A stretch of 64,000 bases of DNA from assembly GCA_021731085.1 (NCBI GenBank), contig JAKFYB010000002.1:124001-188000 (forward strand), in the 5' to 3' direction. Under the pieces are notes generated by a model. That model was given only the letters and a program-made list of their open reading frames with translations. It searched no databases and was not told where the DNA came from. Made by a program: the position numbers and the translations under genes. The DNA comes from Dehalococcoidia bacterium (GTDB lineage Bacteria; Chloroflexota; Dehalococcoidia; DSTF01; JACRBR01). Shown here piece after piece: positions 42,308-50,585 of this stretch (within the stretch, counting starts at the first letter, position 1; each line of letters begins with the position of its first letter).

Positions 42308-43509
42308 CACGCGCCTCCGACTTTCATGACGGCGCGGCGAGCGGCCTCGGACATCGGGACGGTGCGGTCGGCATACTCGACTCCGTACTTCTCGAGAATC
42401 TTGAAGCCGTCGGCCTCCCATGATCCGGGGATGCGAAAGATTGCGATCGTGTCAGCGGGGTCGCGGCCCGACTCGATCACGCCCTTGATCACGCCACGAG
42501 CGACAATGTCCACGCGCGTGTTGCTCACGACGTTCATAATCACACAGATCTTCTCAACGCCCGGCTGTTGGAGTATCAGCTTCGTCAGCTCTTGCGCCTT
42601 GTGGACACTCGGATTGCCGCCGATCTCGCAGTAGTTGGCCGGCTTGCCGCCATACTTCTTCAGCGCATCGAAGATCGTCAGGCTGCCGCCTCCGGCGCCG
42701 ATCACACATCCGAGATTGCCATCGAACTCCACCACGCGGACGACGCCCCGGTGATCCTCAGCATCCACCGTGGCGACACGCATCTCAAATTCGGTGGGCT
42801 CGCGGGACTGGCGCGACTCGTCGGGACCGATGCCCAGTTCTTCGAGCACAGACCGCTGCTGGTCGCGCGCCTCGTCCTCCATGTCCATGTGCGAGTCGAG
42901 CGCAATGAAGCTGCCGTCCTCAAGTTGGGCGAGCGGATTGATCTCAGCGAGCGTGAGGCCGTGCGCGAGAAATGTCTTGGCAAGCCGCGAGACGATGCGC
43001 GAAAGCTGGTTTAGTTCGTTGCCGGAGATACCGAGCGATGCGACAAGCTCCTTGAACTTGAACTCCTGCAGCGGCTGGAACGTCGAGAAGTGAACGCGCG
43101 CGACGTGCTCGGGATGCGTCTCGGCGACCTCCTCGATGTCGATGCCGCCCATATCGCTGAAGATGGCGACCGGCAGCTTGGCGTTGCCGTCGTAGATGAT
43201 GCCGGCGTAGTACTCCTTCTTCACCGATGACTTGCTCTCGACGAGCACGCAGCGTGGCGCCTGCTCGTTGATCACGAGCTTGAGAATGTGCTCGGCGTGC
43301 TTTCGCGCTTCATCGGCGGAGGTCGCGAACTGGATGCCGCCGGCCTTCATGCGGCCGCCACTCAGCACCTGCGACTTCAGCACCACCTCGCCGCCGATTT
43401 CGCCGGCCAGCCGTGCCGCCTCGTCGGCCGACGTCACAGCGCCGCCTTTGGAGGTGGGGACGCCGTTTTTGGCTAGCAGCGCCTTCGCTTCGTATTCGTA
43501 GAATCTCAT
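42307..43509 (-). CDS. sucC: Succinate-CoA ligase (ADP-forming), beta subunit
   Basis: ATP-grasp beta subunit of 400 residues. It begins MRFYEYEAKALLAKNGVPTS, the family start. It has the LKSQVLSGGRMKAGGIQFA nucleotide-binding region (the usual Gly-Arg-Gly-Lys is SGGRMK here), the metal-binding LAEINPLAQLEDG, and the CoA-ligase domain GCVIGAGGGSLTIFDALKKYGG. ATG 43509 was preferred to 43554, which adds 15 non-family residues. Related malate-CoA ligases look similar, so substrate specificity is not absolutely certain. First gene of the operon. Confidence 0.9.
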   Translation of the reverse strand: MRFYEYEAKALLAKNGVPTSKGGAVTSADEAARLAGEIGGEVVLKSQVLSGGRMKAGGIQFATSADEARKHAEHILKLVINEQAPRCVLVESKSSVKKEYYAGIIYDGNAKLPVAIFSDMGGIDIEEVAETHPEHVARVHFSTFQPLQEFKFKELVASLGISGNELNQLSRIVSRLAKTFLAHGLTLAEINPLAQLEDGSFIALDSHMDMEDEARDQQRSVLEELGIGPDESRQSREPTEFEMRVATVDAEDHRGVVRVVEFDGNLGCVIGAGGGSLTIFDALKKYGGKPANYCEIGGNPSVHKAQELTKLILQQPGVEKICVIMNVVSNTRVDIVARGVIKGVIESGRDPADTIAIFRIPGSWEADGFKILEKYGVEYADRTVPMSEAARRAVMKVGGA

Positions 43510-43599
43510 TCGAATCTCATTCGCTCGTCCCTCGATATGCCTTCGACGGTGCATGGTACGAGGGGAAGCGCGTTCGAACCACAGTGCCTTCTCGCCACC

Positions 43600-43627
43600 T
43601 AGACCTCGAACAGCCGTTCGCTATACT
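43600..43627 (+). promoter_or_regulatory. Promoter of the PHP-domain gene
   Basis: TAGACC (43600-43605), 16 bp, then TATACT (43622-43627). The hexamers match consensus at 4 of 6 and 5 of 6 positions. Transcription would start near 43634, about 28 bases before the proposed GTG start. Confidence 0.55.
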
Positions 43628-43661
43628 TCGCCCAAACCCCGACCCTACCGATAAGGATCCA

Positions 43662-44360
43662 GTGTTAGTCGACCTGCATACCCACACGCGCCCGCTCTCG
43701 TGGGATTCGTATCTCACGCCCGACGACCTCGTCGAGCGGTCGAAGCAGGCCGGGCTGGACGGCATCTGCCTCAGCGAGCACGACTATCTCTGGGACCCGC
43801 GGGAGGTCGCTGAGTTGGCGAAGCGCCACAACTACCCCGTCTTCCCGGCGATCGAGATCAACACCGATGACGGCCACATTCTGGTCTACGGCATCGACAA
43901 GTACGTGTACGGCATGCACCGCTCGCACGAACTCGCGCGTCACGTGAAGGACGCGAAGGGCGCGATGGTCGCCGCCCACCCGTACCGCCGCCAGATGCCC
44001 TGGTACATGGAGGACGAGCGTGACTACGAAGAGGCGCTCATTCGCGCGTCGCGCAACCCGGCGTACCAGTACTGCGCCGGCCTCGAGGCGCTCAACGGCC
44101 GCGGGACGATGAAGGAGAACGAGTTCTCGCGCCGTCTGTGCGAGTACATGAAGATGCCAGGGACGGCCGGCACGGACTCGCACTCACGAAGCGATATCGG
44201 TCGCTGCGCGACGGAGTTCGACCGCGACCTCGCGAGCGTCGAGGACCTCATCAAAGAGCTGGCCGCCGGCCGCTTCCGCCCGGTCGACATGACCGGCGGC
44301 ACGCCGCACCGCCTCGACCTGACGGCGATTCACAACGCTGGACAGTCGGCGGCTGGCTAG
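43662..44360 (+). CDS. PHP-domain metal-dependent phosphoesterase
   Basis: Protein of 232 residues with the PHP fold. Metal-binding motifs in order are DLHTHTRPLSWDS, GICLSEHDYLW, an ExN segment in FPAIEINTDDGH, a MVAAHPYRR His, and GTAGTDSHSRSDIG. The usual PHP set of His, Asp and Glu ligands is therefore complete. Related PHP proteins hydrolyse nucleoside or oligonucleotide phosphates (YciV/Trz-like), but the substrate is not clear. The GTG start follows AAGGA by 4 bases; upstream sequence in frame overlaps sucC and is not protein-like. The end shares a 4-bp CTAG overlap with the next gene. Confidence 0.85.
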   Translation: MLVDLHTHTRPLSWDSYLTPDDLVERSKQAGLDGICLSEHDYLWDPREVAELAKRHNYPVFPAIEINTDDGHILVYGIDKYVYGMHRSHELARHVKDAKGAMVAAHPYRRQMPWYMEDERDYEEALIRASRNPAYQYCAGLEALNGRGTMKENEFSRRLCEYMKMPGTAGTDSHSRSDIGRCATEFDRDLASVEDLIKELAAGRFRPVDMTGGTPHRLDLTAIHNAGQSAAG

Positions 44361-45052
44361 TTCTCTCGGCTGAAAGACGACCCAGAGACCTGAGACTCGG
44401 GCAAGTCGCACAACACGTAGCCTTCCCCATCAAATGCACCAACGAGAAGCTGTGTCGCAGCACTCGCGAGGTGTTCAATGGTGGTGGGTGACCACTTAGT
44501 GCCTGATTCGCTAGGCAGTTTGGTCTTCACGCCGACAAGCTGCCAGGAAGGTGGCCCCCAATCAAGAGCCTTTAGCGCCGCAGCAGGCGAAGGGCCTGGC
44601 GACACAACCCAGTACAGATCTGAATCCACATAGGCAACAAGCGACTTGTCGACAGAATCAAGGAACGGATCGCCACGCCTTGCTACCGTGTCCTCTAATA
44701 CCCACGCGCTGCTCCCCACGGACCCACGTGCAATCTCCTCAGCCAGTTCGTCCTGAGGTGCAAGAACCCTTTGCCAACCGATAGAGCGCTCGCTGTCGGA
44801 AGGTTCAGTCAGCCCATGCTCGAAATTTTGCACTCTCGAAACGACGACACCATCCACCACCAAGCCTCGGTAGTTGACTGCTTCGTCGACGCGATTGAGC
44901 AAGAGACGAGAAAGCGTCCCGCCCCTGGCCAGCACATTGCGGACGTGGCTTGTCGCGCGTCCGCGATCCGCTTCCTGTGTAAAGTCCAACCGCATGGTCC
45001 ACGTCGGAACCGAGCTCGTTGGCTCCAAGCTAAAGTGCGTCGTTTGGTCCAA
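44357..45052 (-). CDS. Hypothetical protein
   Basis: Unrecognised soluble protein of 231 residues with no signal peptide, membrane helix or known motif. It is rich in Ser, Asp and Val. Segments such as YRGLVVDGVVVSRVQNF and KSLVAYVDSDLYWVVSPG suggest alternating beta strands. Third-position base use looks more even than in its neighbours, which may mean recent acquisition or relaxed selection. The stop lies in a 4-bp overlap with the PHP gene. The start is 5 bases after the upstream thiolase gene's stop, so the two may share a transcript. It could be a genuine orphan. Confidence 0.6.
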   Translation of the reverse strand: MDQTTHFSLEPTSSVPTWTMRLDFTQEADRGRATSHVRNVLARGGTLSRLLLNRVDEAVNYRGLVVDGVVVSRVQNFEHGLTEPSDSERSIGWQRVLAPQDELAEEIARGSVGSSAWVLEDTVARRGDPFLDSVDKSLVAYVDSDLYWVVSPGPSPAAALKALDWGPPSWQLVGVKTKLPSESGTKWSPTTIEHLASAATQLLVGAFDGEGYVLCDLPESQVSGSSFSREN

Positions 45053-45056
45053 GCCC

Positions 45057-46316
45057 TTAGCGTTCGAGAACGTGGATCGCCATCGCGGCGGCTTCGCCCT
45101 TCATCATGCCGCCGCCGTTCTGCGTGAGGCCGACCTTCGCGTTCCCGCCCTTCACCTGGCGGTCGCCGCATTCGCCCTGGAGCTGCCAGTAGACCTCGAC
45201 AAGCTGCGCGCACCCGGTCGCGCCGATCGGGTGGCCCTTCGACAGCAGGCCGCCGGAGGGGTTCACAGGAATCTTGCCGGTGATCTCGGTCGCGCCTTCT
45301 TCGATGAGCTTGCCACCGTCACCGACCTTGCACAGGCCCAGTTCTTCGTACTCGATCAGTTCCGCGGGGGCTGACGCGTCGTGTAGTTCGATGACGTCGA
45401 TGTCTTCGGGGCCGACGCCGGCCATCGCGTAGGCCTTGTTCGCCATACGCGTCGTCACGCCGGGCTCGCCCTTCTCGCGGTCCTTGCCGCTGCCGAGGAT
45501 GGACGCCGTCACCCAGACAGGCTTCGTCGTGAGCTGCCGTGCCTTCTCTTCGCTGACAAGGATTAGCGCCGCCGCGCCGTCGCCGATCGGCGAGCACATC
45601 AGACGGGTCAACGGTTCGGCGACCATCGGCGATGCGAGAATCTCCTCGACCGTATACGTCTCACGGTACTGCGCGTTCGGGTTGAGGGCGGCGTTCGCAT
45701 GGCTCTTGACCGCGACCTTTGCAAACTGGATCGCCGTTGTGCCGTGGCGCTTCATGTGCTCGCGGGCAGATGCGGCGTAGAAATCCATGAACATTGAACG
45801 TGATTCGCCCGCGCCGCCTGCTTTGCCACCGCCACCTGCATCGTCAGCCTTCTTGGCCTCGGTCTCGCTGCGGCCGCGTTCCGCGGTGCGCGCCATCAGC
45901 TCCTTGATCGCCTCGATGTCCACGGCCGAGCCGATCGCCTGGAACGAGCGCTTCTTCTCTTCGTGATAGAGTTTCTCGACGCCGAGCGCGAGCACGCAGT
46001 CGTACATGCCGGACGCGACGTACATCCACGCGAGGTGGAATGCAGTCGAGGATGAGGCGCAGGCGTTCTCGGTGTTGATCATCGGGATATCGCCGAAGCC
46101 CATGTCGCGCAGGATGACCTGTGCGCGGATCATCTCCTGGCCAGTGATCAGCCCCGCCGTCGCATTGCCGACGATGGCCGCCTCAATGTCCGGCATCTCG
46201 ACGCCGGCGGCCTTCATCGCCGAATCGACCGCTTCTTTACCGAGCGACTTCAGCCCGCGGTCCATGTGCTTGCCGAACTTGGTCATCCCGGCGCCGACGA
46301 CAGCTACCCTGCGCAT
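45057..46316 (-). CDS. Thiolase-family protein, SCP-x / lipid-transfer type
   Basis: Thiolase-fold enzyme of 419 residues. The N-terminal MRRVAVVGAGMTKFGKH and ENACASSSTAFHLAW with nucleophile Cys86 are typical of sterol-carrier-protein-x-type thiolases, as are VIELHDASAPAELIEYEELG and GGLLSKGHPIGATG with its His. These act in side-chain beta-oxidation of sterols or branched acyl-CoAs. Residues 145-174 form a Gly/Ala/Lys-rich insertion between two conserved blocks, unlike the family's usual short loop. No DUF35/OB-fold partner, often needed by this class, is adjacent. Confidence 0.87.
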   Translation of the reverse strand: MRRVAVVGAGMTKFGKHMDRGLKSLGKEAVDSAMKAAGVEMPDIEAAIVGNATAGLITGQEMIRAQVILRDMGFGDIPMINTENACASSSTAFHLAWMYVASGMYDCVLALGVEKLYHEEKKRSFQAIGSAVDIEAIKELMARTAERGRSETEAKKADDAGGGGKAGGAGESRSMFMDFYAASAREHMKRHGTTAIQFAKVAVKSHANAALNPNAQYRETYTVEEILASPMVAEPLTRLMCSPIGDGAAALILVSEEKARQLTTKPVWVTASILGSGKDREKGEPGVTTRMANKAYAMAGVGPEDIDVIELHDASAPAELIEYEELGLCKVGDGGKLIEEGATEITGKIPVNPSGGLLSKGHPIGATGCAQLVEVYWQLQGECGDRQVKGGNAKVGLTQNGGGMMKGEAAAMAIHVLER

Positions 46317-46437
46317 GCGATCTCCTCCCGCCCGTCAAGGGCGATCGTCTCGTGTGGTGTGCCCTCAATGGTACGCCTCCGGCCCCGTTCTTTCCACCGA
46401 GGAACCTGCGGCCCTCATCCGGTGTAACAATGGCTGA

Positions 46438-47016
46438 GTGGATGCCGTCGAGCTTGACGAGACCACCGCCATCGAGCGAGCCGTCGCCGGCGATCACGCC
46501 GCATTCGGGACGCTCGTCGAGCGCTACCAGCAGGTCGCCTTTCGCGCGGCATATCTCATCGTGCGCGACGCGCAGGAGGCAGAAGACGTCGCGCAGGAGG
46601 CCTTTGTGCGGGCATACGGGCAGCTGGCGACGTTCCGGATCGGCGAACCACTGCGGCCCTGGCTGCTGCGCATCGTGCAGAACCAGGCGCTGAACACAAT
46701 CCGCGCCCGCAACCGCCGTACAGGGCTCCTCGGTCGCATCGCGATCTTCGCACCTCACACAGCCCCTTCGCCGCATGCAGAGGTGGCCGCATCGGATGAG
46801 TCGTCACAGGTTCTCGCAGCGATCGCGGAGCTACCGGACGACGACCGAACGATCCTGCACCTGCGCTACTTCCTCGAACTTCCGGAGCGAGAAATCGCTG
46901 CGGCGATCGGGCGTCCGCCGGGCACGGTGAAGTCGCGACTGCATCGCGCGGGTCAACGCCTGCGGGCGGTCATCGAAACGAAATACCCGCGTCTCCGGGA
47001 GGGCGACGATGGCTGA
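46438..47016 (+). CDS. RNA polymerase sigma factor, ECF (sigma-70 family)
   Basis: Sigma factor of 192 residues. Region 2 (about 24-90) includes LVERYQQVAFRAAYLIVRDA, QEAEDVAQEAFVRAYGQLATF and PWLLRIVQNQALNTIR. Region 4 (about 122-178) has LPDDDRTILHLRYFLELPERE and GRPPGTVKSRLHRAGQRLR. No Shine-Dalgarno sequence precedes the GTG at 46438, so the mRNA may be leaderless. The stop lies inside the start of the next gene (8-base overlap), the usual coupling of a sigma factor to its anti-sigma factor. Confidence 0.93.
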   Translation: MDAVELDETTAIERAVAGDHAAFGTLVERYQQVAFRAAYLIVRDAQEAEDVAQEAFVRAYGQLATFRIGEPLRPWLLRIVQNQALNTIRARNRRTGLLGRIAIFAPHTAPSPHAEVAASDESSQVLAAIAELPDDDRTILHLRYFLELPEREIAAAIGRPPGTVKSRLHRAGQRLRAVIETKYPRLREGDDG

Positions 47017-47758
47017 ACAGACAATGTACGGGCACGACCTGCTGTTGCGTGCGGCGGCAGACGCGGCGTATCCGGCGACGCCTCCTCTACGGTCGACAGT
47101 GGAGGCGCACGTAGCGACGCGCGGGGTCTCGCCTACTTCGCCGTCTCCTGCACGACGCGCGTTTGCACCGCTCGCCGCTCTCGGCGTCGCCGCAGGGGTC
47201 ATCCTTGCGGTGTTCGTGGTGCCGACGTCTCGCAGTGCAGTCGCCGATTTCTTTGGCATCGAAGGCTCGCGCATCGACATCCTCCCGACGGCGACCGCAC
47301 CGACGCCGTTCCCTACGCCGCAAGACATCGACGCCAACGCGGTACCATCGACGATCGAGCAGGCTGCCGTCCTAGCGGGCTTTTCGCCAGCTCTCCTGGA
47401 GGGCACGTCTCCGTCGCGCGTATACACCGTCTCGTACGGCGCGGAGCACGGCGTCATCCTCCGATATCCGGAGTTCGATCTCTGGCAGGTCGGGGAAGGA
47501 AGCTTCGAGGGCTACTTCGACAAAGGCGTGCCCTCGGACGTCGTCGTCACCGATCTCATCGTTGCGGGTGTGCCCGGCACCTGGATCACGGGCGGTCCGC
47601 ACTTCGTCCTGTACCACAACGGGACCGACGACGGCCAAGGTGAGCCGCGCACGGTCGAGCGCAACACACTGATCTGGCGCACAGACGCAGCGCTGTACCG
47701 AATCGAGACGCTGCTGCCGATCGAGGAAGCGCTCGCCATCGCCGACACTCTGCCGTGA
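47009..47758 (+). CDS. Probable membrane-bound anti-sigma factor
   Basis: Protein of 249 residues coupled to the ECF sigma gene by an 8-base overlap. A short cytoplasmic part (1-50) is followed by one membrane helix (about 51-71) and an extracytoplasmic domain (75-249) with a Pro/Thr linker. The C-terminal part (VILRYPEFDLWQVGEG, GVPGTWITGGPHFVLYHNG, LIWRTDAALYRIETLLPIEEALAIADTL) resembles DUF4367-like domains of anti-sigma and sporulation proteins. The Zn-binding HxxxCxxC motif of classical anti-sigma factors is absent. The role is inferred mainly from position and topology. Confidence 0.7.
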   Translation: MAEQTMYGHDLLLRAAADAAYPATPPLRSTVEAHVATRGVSPTSPSPARRAFAPLAALGVAAGVILAVFVVPTSRSAVADFFGIEGSRIDILPTATAPTPFPTPQDIDANAVPSTIEQAAVLAGFSPALLEGTSPSRVYTVSYGAEHGVILRYPEFDLWQVGEGSFEGYFDKGVPSDVVVTDLIVAGVPGTWITGGPHFVLYHNGTDDGQGEPRTVERNTLIWRTDAALYRIETLLPIEEALAIADTLP

Positions 47759-47826
47759 GTGCGCGGCGGGCGCGCGGGAACCGGCGACAGGCCCGCGGTG
47801 TATGAGACGCGAACGGGAGGTGTCTC

Positions 47827-48423
47827 ATGCGACGATGGATAGCAGTAACAGCGTTCGTTTCAGTACTCGCGATCGCGGCGTCAGGACTGGTGCTCCAGCG
47901 GACGGCTGACGCAGGCGGTGGTGGCTGTCACGAGCCGGTCACGGACGCGGCGGGGGACGCCGTGGTTCTGCAACAGAACTGCATGATGCCGACGATTCTG
48001 CGTGCGGATGCAGGCTCCACGATCAGGTTCACGAACAACGATGAGGCACTCCACAGCGTGACCGGCGCGTCCACAGGCTGGGGCGACTTCGACACGATGG
48101 GGCAGATGCAGACCGTCACACAGACGTTTGCAAACGACGGAATCTATCCGTACTTCTGCGTCCTTCACCCAGGCATGATCGGCGTGATTGTAGTTGGCGA
48201 TCCGAGCGGATCTGGCGCCGTCGACCTGAACGGAGACAACAAACTCGGGGTGGGGTCACCCGCGGAATTCGTGTCGTCCGCTCCAAACACTGCAGCCGAT
48301 GTGGATTCGGCGGCCGACGGCGGCGGCAATGTCGTCGCAGCGTCGATGCTATCCGGTGCAGTCGCGCTGATCTTGGGCGTGGCGGTTACGGCCGTCGTGT
48401 TGCGTCGCAGGCAAACGGCCTAA
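47827..48423 (+). CDS. Cupredoxin (plastocyanin/azurin-like) anchored at the C-terminus
   Basis: Exported type 1 copper protein of 198 residues: signal peptide (about 1-30), cupredoxin domain (about 33-126), a linker, then a C-terminal membrane helix (about 170-192) with a basic RRRQTA tail. Copper ligands are His76 (EALHSVTG), Cys111, His114 and Met117 (YFCVLHPGM), the complete type 1 set. Likely an extracytoplasmic electron carrier or copper-binding protein. GGGAGG precedes the ATG. It follows the sigma/anti-sigma pair by 68 bases and may be one of its targets. A strong terminator follows. Confidence 0.88.
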   Translation: MRRWIAVTAFVSVLAIAASGLVLQRTADAGGGGCHEPVTDAAGDAVVLQQNCMMPTILRADAGSTIRFTNNDEALHSVTGASTGWGDFDTMGQMQTVTQTFANDGIYPYFCVLHPGMIGVIVVGDPSGSGAVDLNGDNKLGVGSPAEFVSSAPNTAADVDSAADGGGNVVAASMLSGAVALILGVAVTAVVLRRRQTA

Positions 48424-48441
48424 CACCCACAGAAACAGAAG

Positions 48442-48470
48442 GAGAGCCTCGGACAATGTCCGAGGCTCTC
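48442..48470. terminator. Bidirectional intrinsic terminator between convergent genes
   Basis: A perfect 13-bp stem GAGAGCCTCGGAC / GTCCGAGGCTCTC (48442-48454, 48458-48470) with an AAT loop. The T-rich tail is poor on both strands. It lies between the cupredoxin gene and the thiolase gene that converge here. Confidence 0.75.
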
Positions 48471-48495
48471 TCGTGTTCGCGTAACCGAGCGACGT

Positions 48496-49650
48496 TTAGT
48501 TCAAGCGCTCGATGATCGTCGCGGTGCCGATGCCGCCGCCACAGCACATTACTTCGTGACCGTAACGCCCACCGGTGCGCTCGAGTTCGTGGAGGAGCGA
48601 CGTCATGAGGCGCGCGCCCGTGCAGCCCAGCGGGTGACCGAGGGCGATGGCGCCACCGTTCACGTTGACCTTGCTCAGGTCCGCGCCCGTCTCCTTCTGC
48701 CACGCGAGAACCACGGAGGCGAACGCCTCGTTAATCTCGACGCGATCGATGTCTTCCATCTTGAGGCCGGCCTTCTTGAGGACGGCGGGGGTCGCCGTGA
48801 TCGGGCCTGTCAGCATCAAGTGCGGGTCGCTGCCGACCACCGCCTGCGCGACGATGCGGGCGCGTGGCTTCAGGCCAAGCTCCTTCGCCTTATCCGCCGA
48901 CATCAGCAGCACAGCGGCCGCGCCGTCGGTGATCTGCGACGAGTTGCCGGCATGGTGCAGGCCGTTCTCACCGAACGACGGCTGCAGCTTCGCTAGACCC
49001 TCCATCGTCGACTCGCGAATGCCCTCGTCCGTCGCGAAGGTCGCCTTCACGCCTTCGTGCTCGACTTCGACGGGAAGGATCTCCTTCTCGAACTTGCCGG
49101 CGTCCTGCGCGGCGCGTGCGCGGCGCTGGCTCTCGACCGCAAACGCGTCGAGGTCTTCGCGCGTGATACCCCACTGGCGCGCGATGTTGTCCGCAGCGAC
49201 GCCCTGCGATGTCAGGTCGTACGCCTCGCGCATGTGCTCCGTGAACGGGAAGCCCGCCACCTTGAAGTTCGAGCCCATCGGCACGCGCGACATGTTCTCA
49301 ACGCCAGCGCCAATCGCGACATCGACGACACCCGCAGCGATCAGGTTCGCCGCGAAGTGAATGGCCTGCTGGCCGGAGCCGCACTGGCGGTCGACCGTCG
49401 TGCCGGGGATTTCGATCGGGAAGTTCGCCTCAAGGACGATGTTGCGACCGATGTTCGCGGCCTGCTCGCCAACCTGGGAGACGTTGCCGAAGACGACGTC
49501 GCCGACTTCATTCGCGTCGACACCCACCTGATCGACAACGGCACGCAGCACGGCCGCGCCCAGCGTCACAGGATGCGAACTCGAAAGTTGGCCGTTGCGG
49601 CGACCCATGCCGGTCCGCACGGCGTTCACAATAACTACTTCGTTGGCCAA
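48496..49650 (-). CDS. Acetyl-CoA C-acetyltransferase (thiolase)
   Basis: Thiolase of 384 residues that cleaves or condenses acyl-CoA and acetyl-CoA. All three active-site elements are present: nucleophile Cys90 in TTVDRQCGSGQQAIH, the His in GGAIALGHPLGCTGARLM, and the second Cys in CCGGGIGTATII. The length and VIVNAVRTGMGRRNG opening match AtoB/FadA-type enzymes. It could serve fatty-acid degradation or acetoacetyl-CoA formation; no beta-oxidation partner is adjacent. Confidence 0.94.
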   Translation of the reverse strand: MANEVVIVNAVRTGMGRRNGQLSSSHPVTLGAAVLRAVVDQVGVDANEVGDVVFGNVSQVGEQAANIGRNIVLEANFPIEIPGTTVDRQCGSGQQAIHFAANLIAAGVVDVAIGAGVENMSRVPMGSNFKVAGFPFTEHMREAYDLTSQGVAADNIARQWGITREDLDAFAVESQRRARAAQDAGKFEKEILPVEVEHEGVKATFATDEGIRESTMEGLAKLQPSFGENGLHHAGNSSQITDGAAAVLLMSADKAKELGLKPRARIVAQAVVGSDPHLMLTGPITATPAVLKKAGLKMEDIDRVEINEAFASVVLAWQKETGADLSKVNVNGGAIALGHPLGCTGARLMTSLLHELERTGGRYGHEVMCCGGGIGTATIIERLN

Positions 49651-49803
49651 GACTGCCTCCTGTAATGCACGTCCCGCGCGCGGGACGCCTCGGCGTGGGC
49701 TAGTCGGCCCGCGCTACTCGTGATGTGAAGATCGTATGACAGTGTATCGCCGGTTGCGCTTTTCGCCTACCCCCTCGCCGACATTTGATGAAACCGCAGG
49801 TTC

Positions 49804-49832
49804 TTGTCGCAGAAACGCGCCCCACGTACCTT
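49804..49832 (+). promoter_or_regulatory. Promoter of a probable leaderless histidine phosphatase mRNA
   Basis: TTGTCG (49804-49809), exactly 17 bp, then TACCTT (49827-49832). The ATG at 49839 begins 6 bases after the -10 box, where transcription would start, and there is no Shine-Dalgarno sequence. This also argues for ATG 49839 as the true start. Confidence 0.5.
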
Positions 49833-49838
49833 GTCCGC

Positions 49839-50582
49839 ATGACCGACCGCCCCATTGCCGACGCCGACGATAACCCAAAGACCGTTCCCGCACCCATCGA
49901 CCCGATGGCCTTCTACTTCCAAGACGTGCTGCTTCTGAGCAAGAAGGACGCCACGCGGCTGTACCTGATCCGGCATGGGCAATCCGCCTCGAATCAGGCC
50001 CGCGTCGAAGGCCGCCTCGGCGAGTTCGACCCGCCGCTGACCGAAATCGGCGTCCAGCAGGCGGAGCGTGTAGGCGAGCGGATGGCCGGCTACGGAGTCG
50101 ATGCCATCTACGCCAGCCCACTCCAGCGTGCCTACAACACAGCGCTGCCCATCTCGAAACGAACAGGCATCGAGATCAAGGTCGTCGACGACATCCAGGA
50201 GATCAATGAGCCCAACCGCGATGGCAGCATCGACCCCAACTACAACCGCGAAAATGTCGACCACCTCGCCGTCAAAGCGCGCTTCGAGGCGGAGCCGACA
50301 TGGGACAACCTGCCGGGCGGCGAGAGCAGCGCCCATTTCCGCGAGCGCATCGCCCGTGGCTTCGCGCAGATCGTCGAAGAGTGCCCGGGTCAGAAGGTCG
50401 CGGTCGCCTGCCACGGCGGCGTCATCCAGACGTATGTTGGCATGGTGCTAGGGCTCGACAAGAACGATTTTCCGTTCTACGCATTCAACGCGTCCATCAC
50501 GTCGATTCGCGCGTGGCAGGACAAGCGCGCTCTCTGGCGCCTCAACGAACTGGCGCACCTCGAGGGCCTGCGGATGACGTAG
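49839..50582 (+). CDS. Histidine phosphatase family protein (phosphoglycerate mutase-like)
   Basis: Cytoplasmic phosphatase of 247 residues. The RHG motif LIRHGQSASNQARVEGRLGE carries the catalytic His and the phosphate-binding Arg. LTEIGVQQAERV and IYASPLQRAYNTA follow, and the second catalytic His lies in VAVACHGGVIQTYVG. That is the full set for this superfamily. The 40 residues before the RHG motif are longer than usual. A start at 49785 is possible, but promoter spacing favours 49839. The substrate (sugar phosphate or other phosphoester) is unknown. Confidence 0.88.
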   Translation: MTDRPIADADDNPKTVPAPIDPMAFYFQDVLLLSKKDATRLYLIRHGQSASNQARVEGRLGEFDPPLTEIGVQQAERVGERMAGYGVDAIYASPLQRAYNTALPISKRTGIEIKVVDDIQEINEPNRDGSIDPNYNRENVDHLAVKARFEAEPTWDNLPGGESSAHFRERIARGFAQIVEECPGQKVAVACHGGVIQTYVGMVLGLDKNDFPFYAFNASITSIRAWQDKRALWRLNELAHLEGLRMT

Positions 50583-50585
50583 GGC

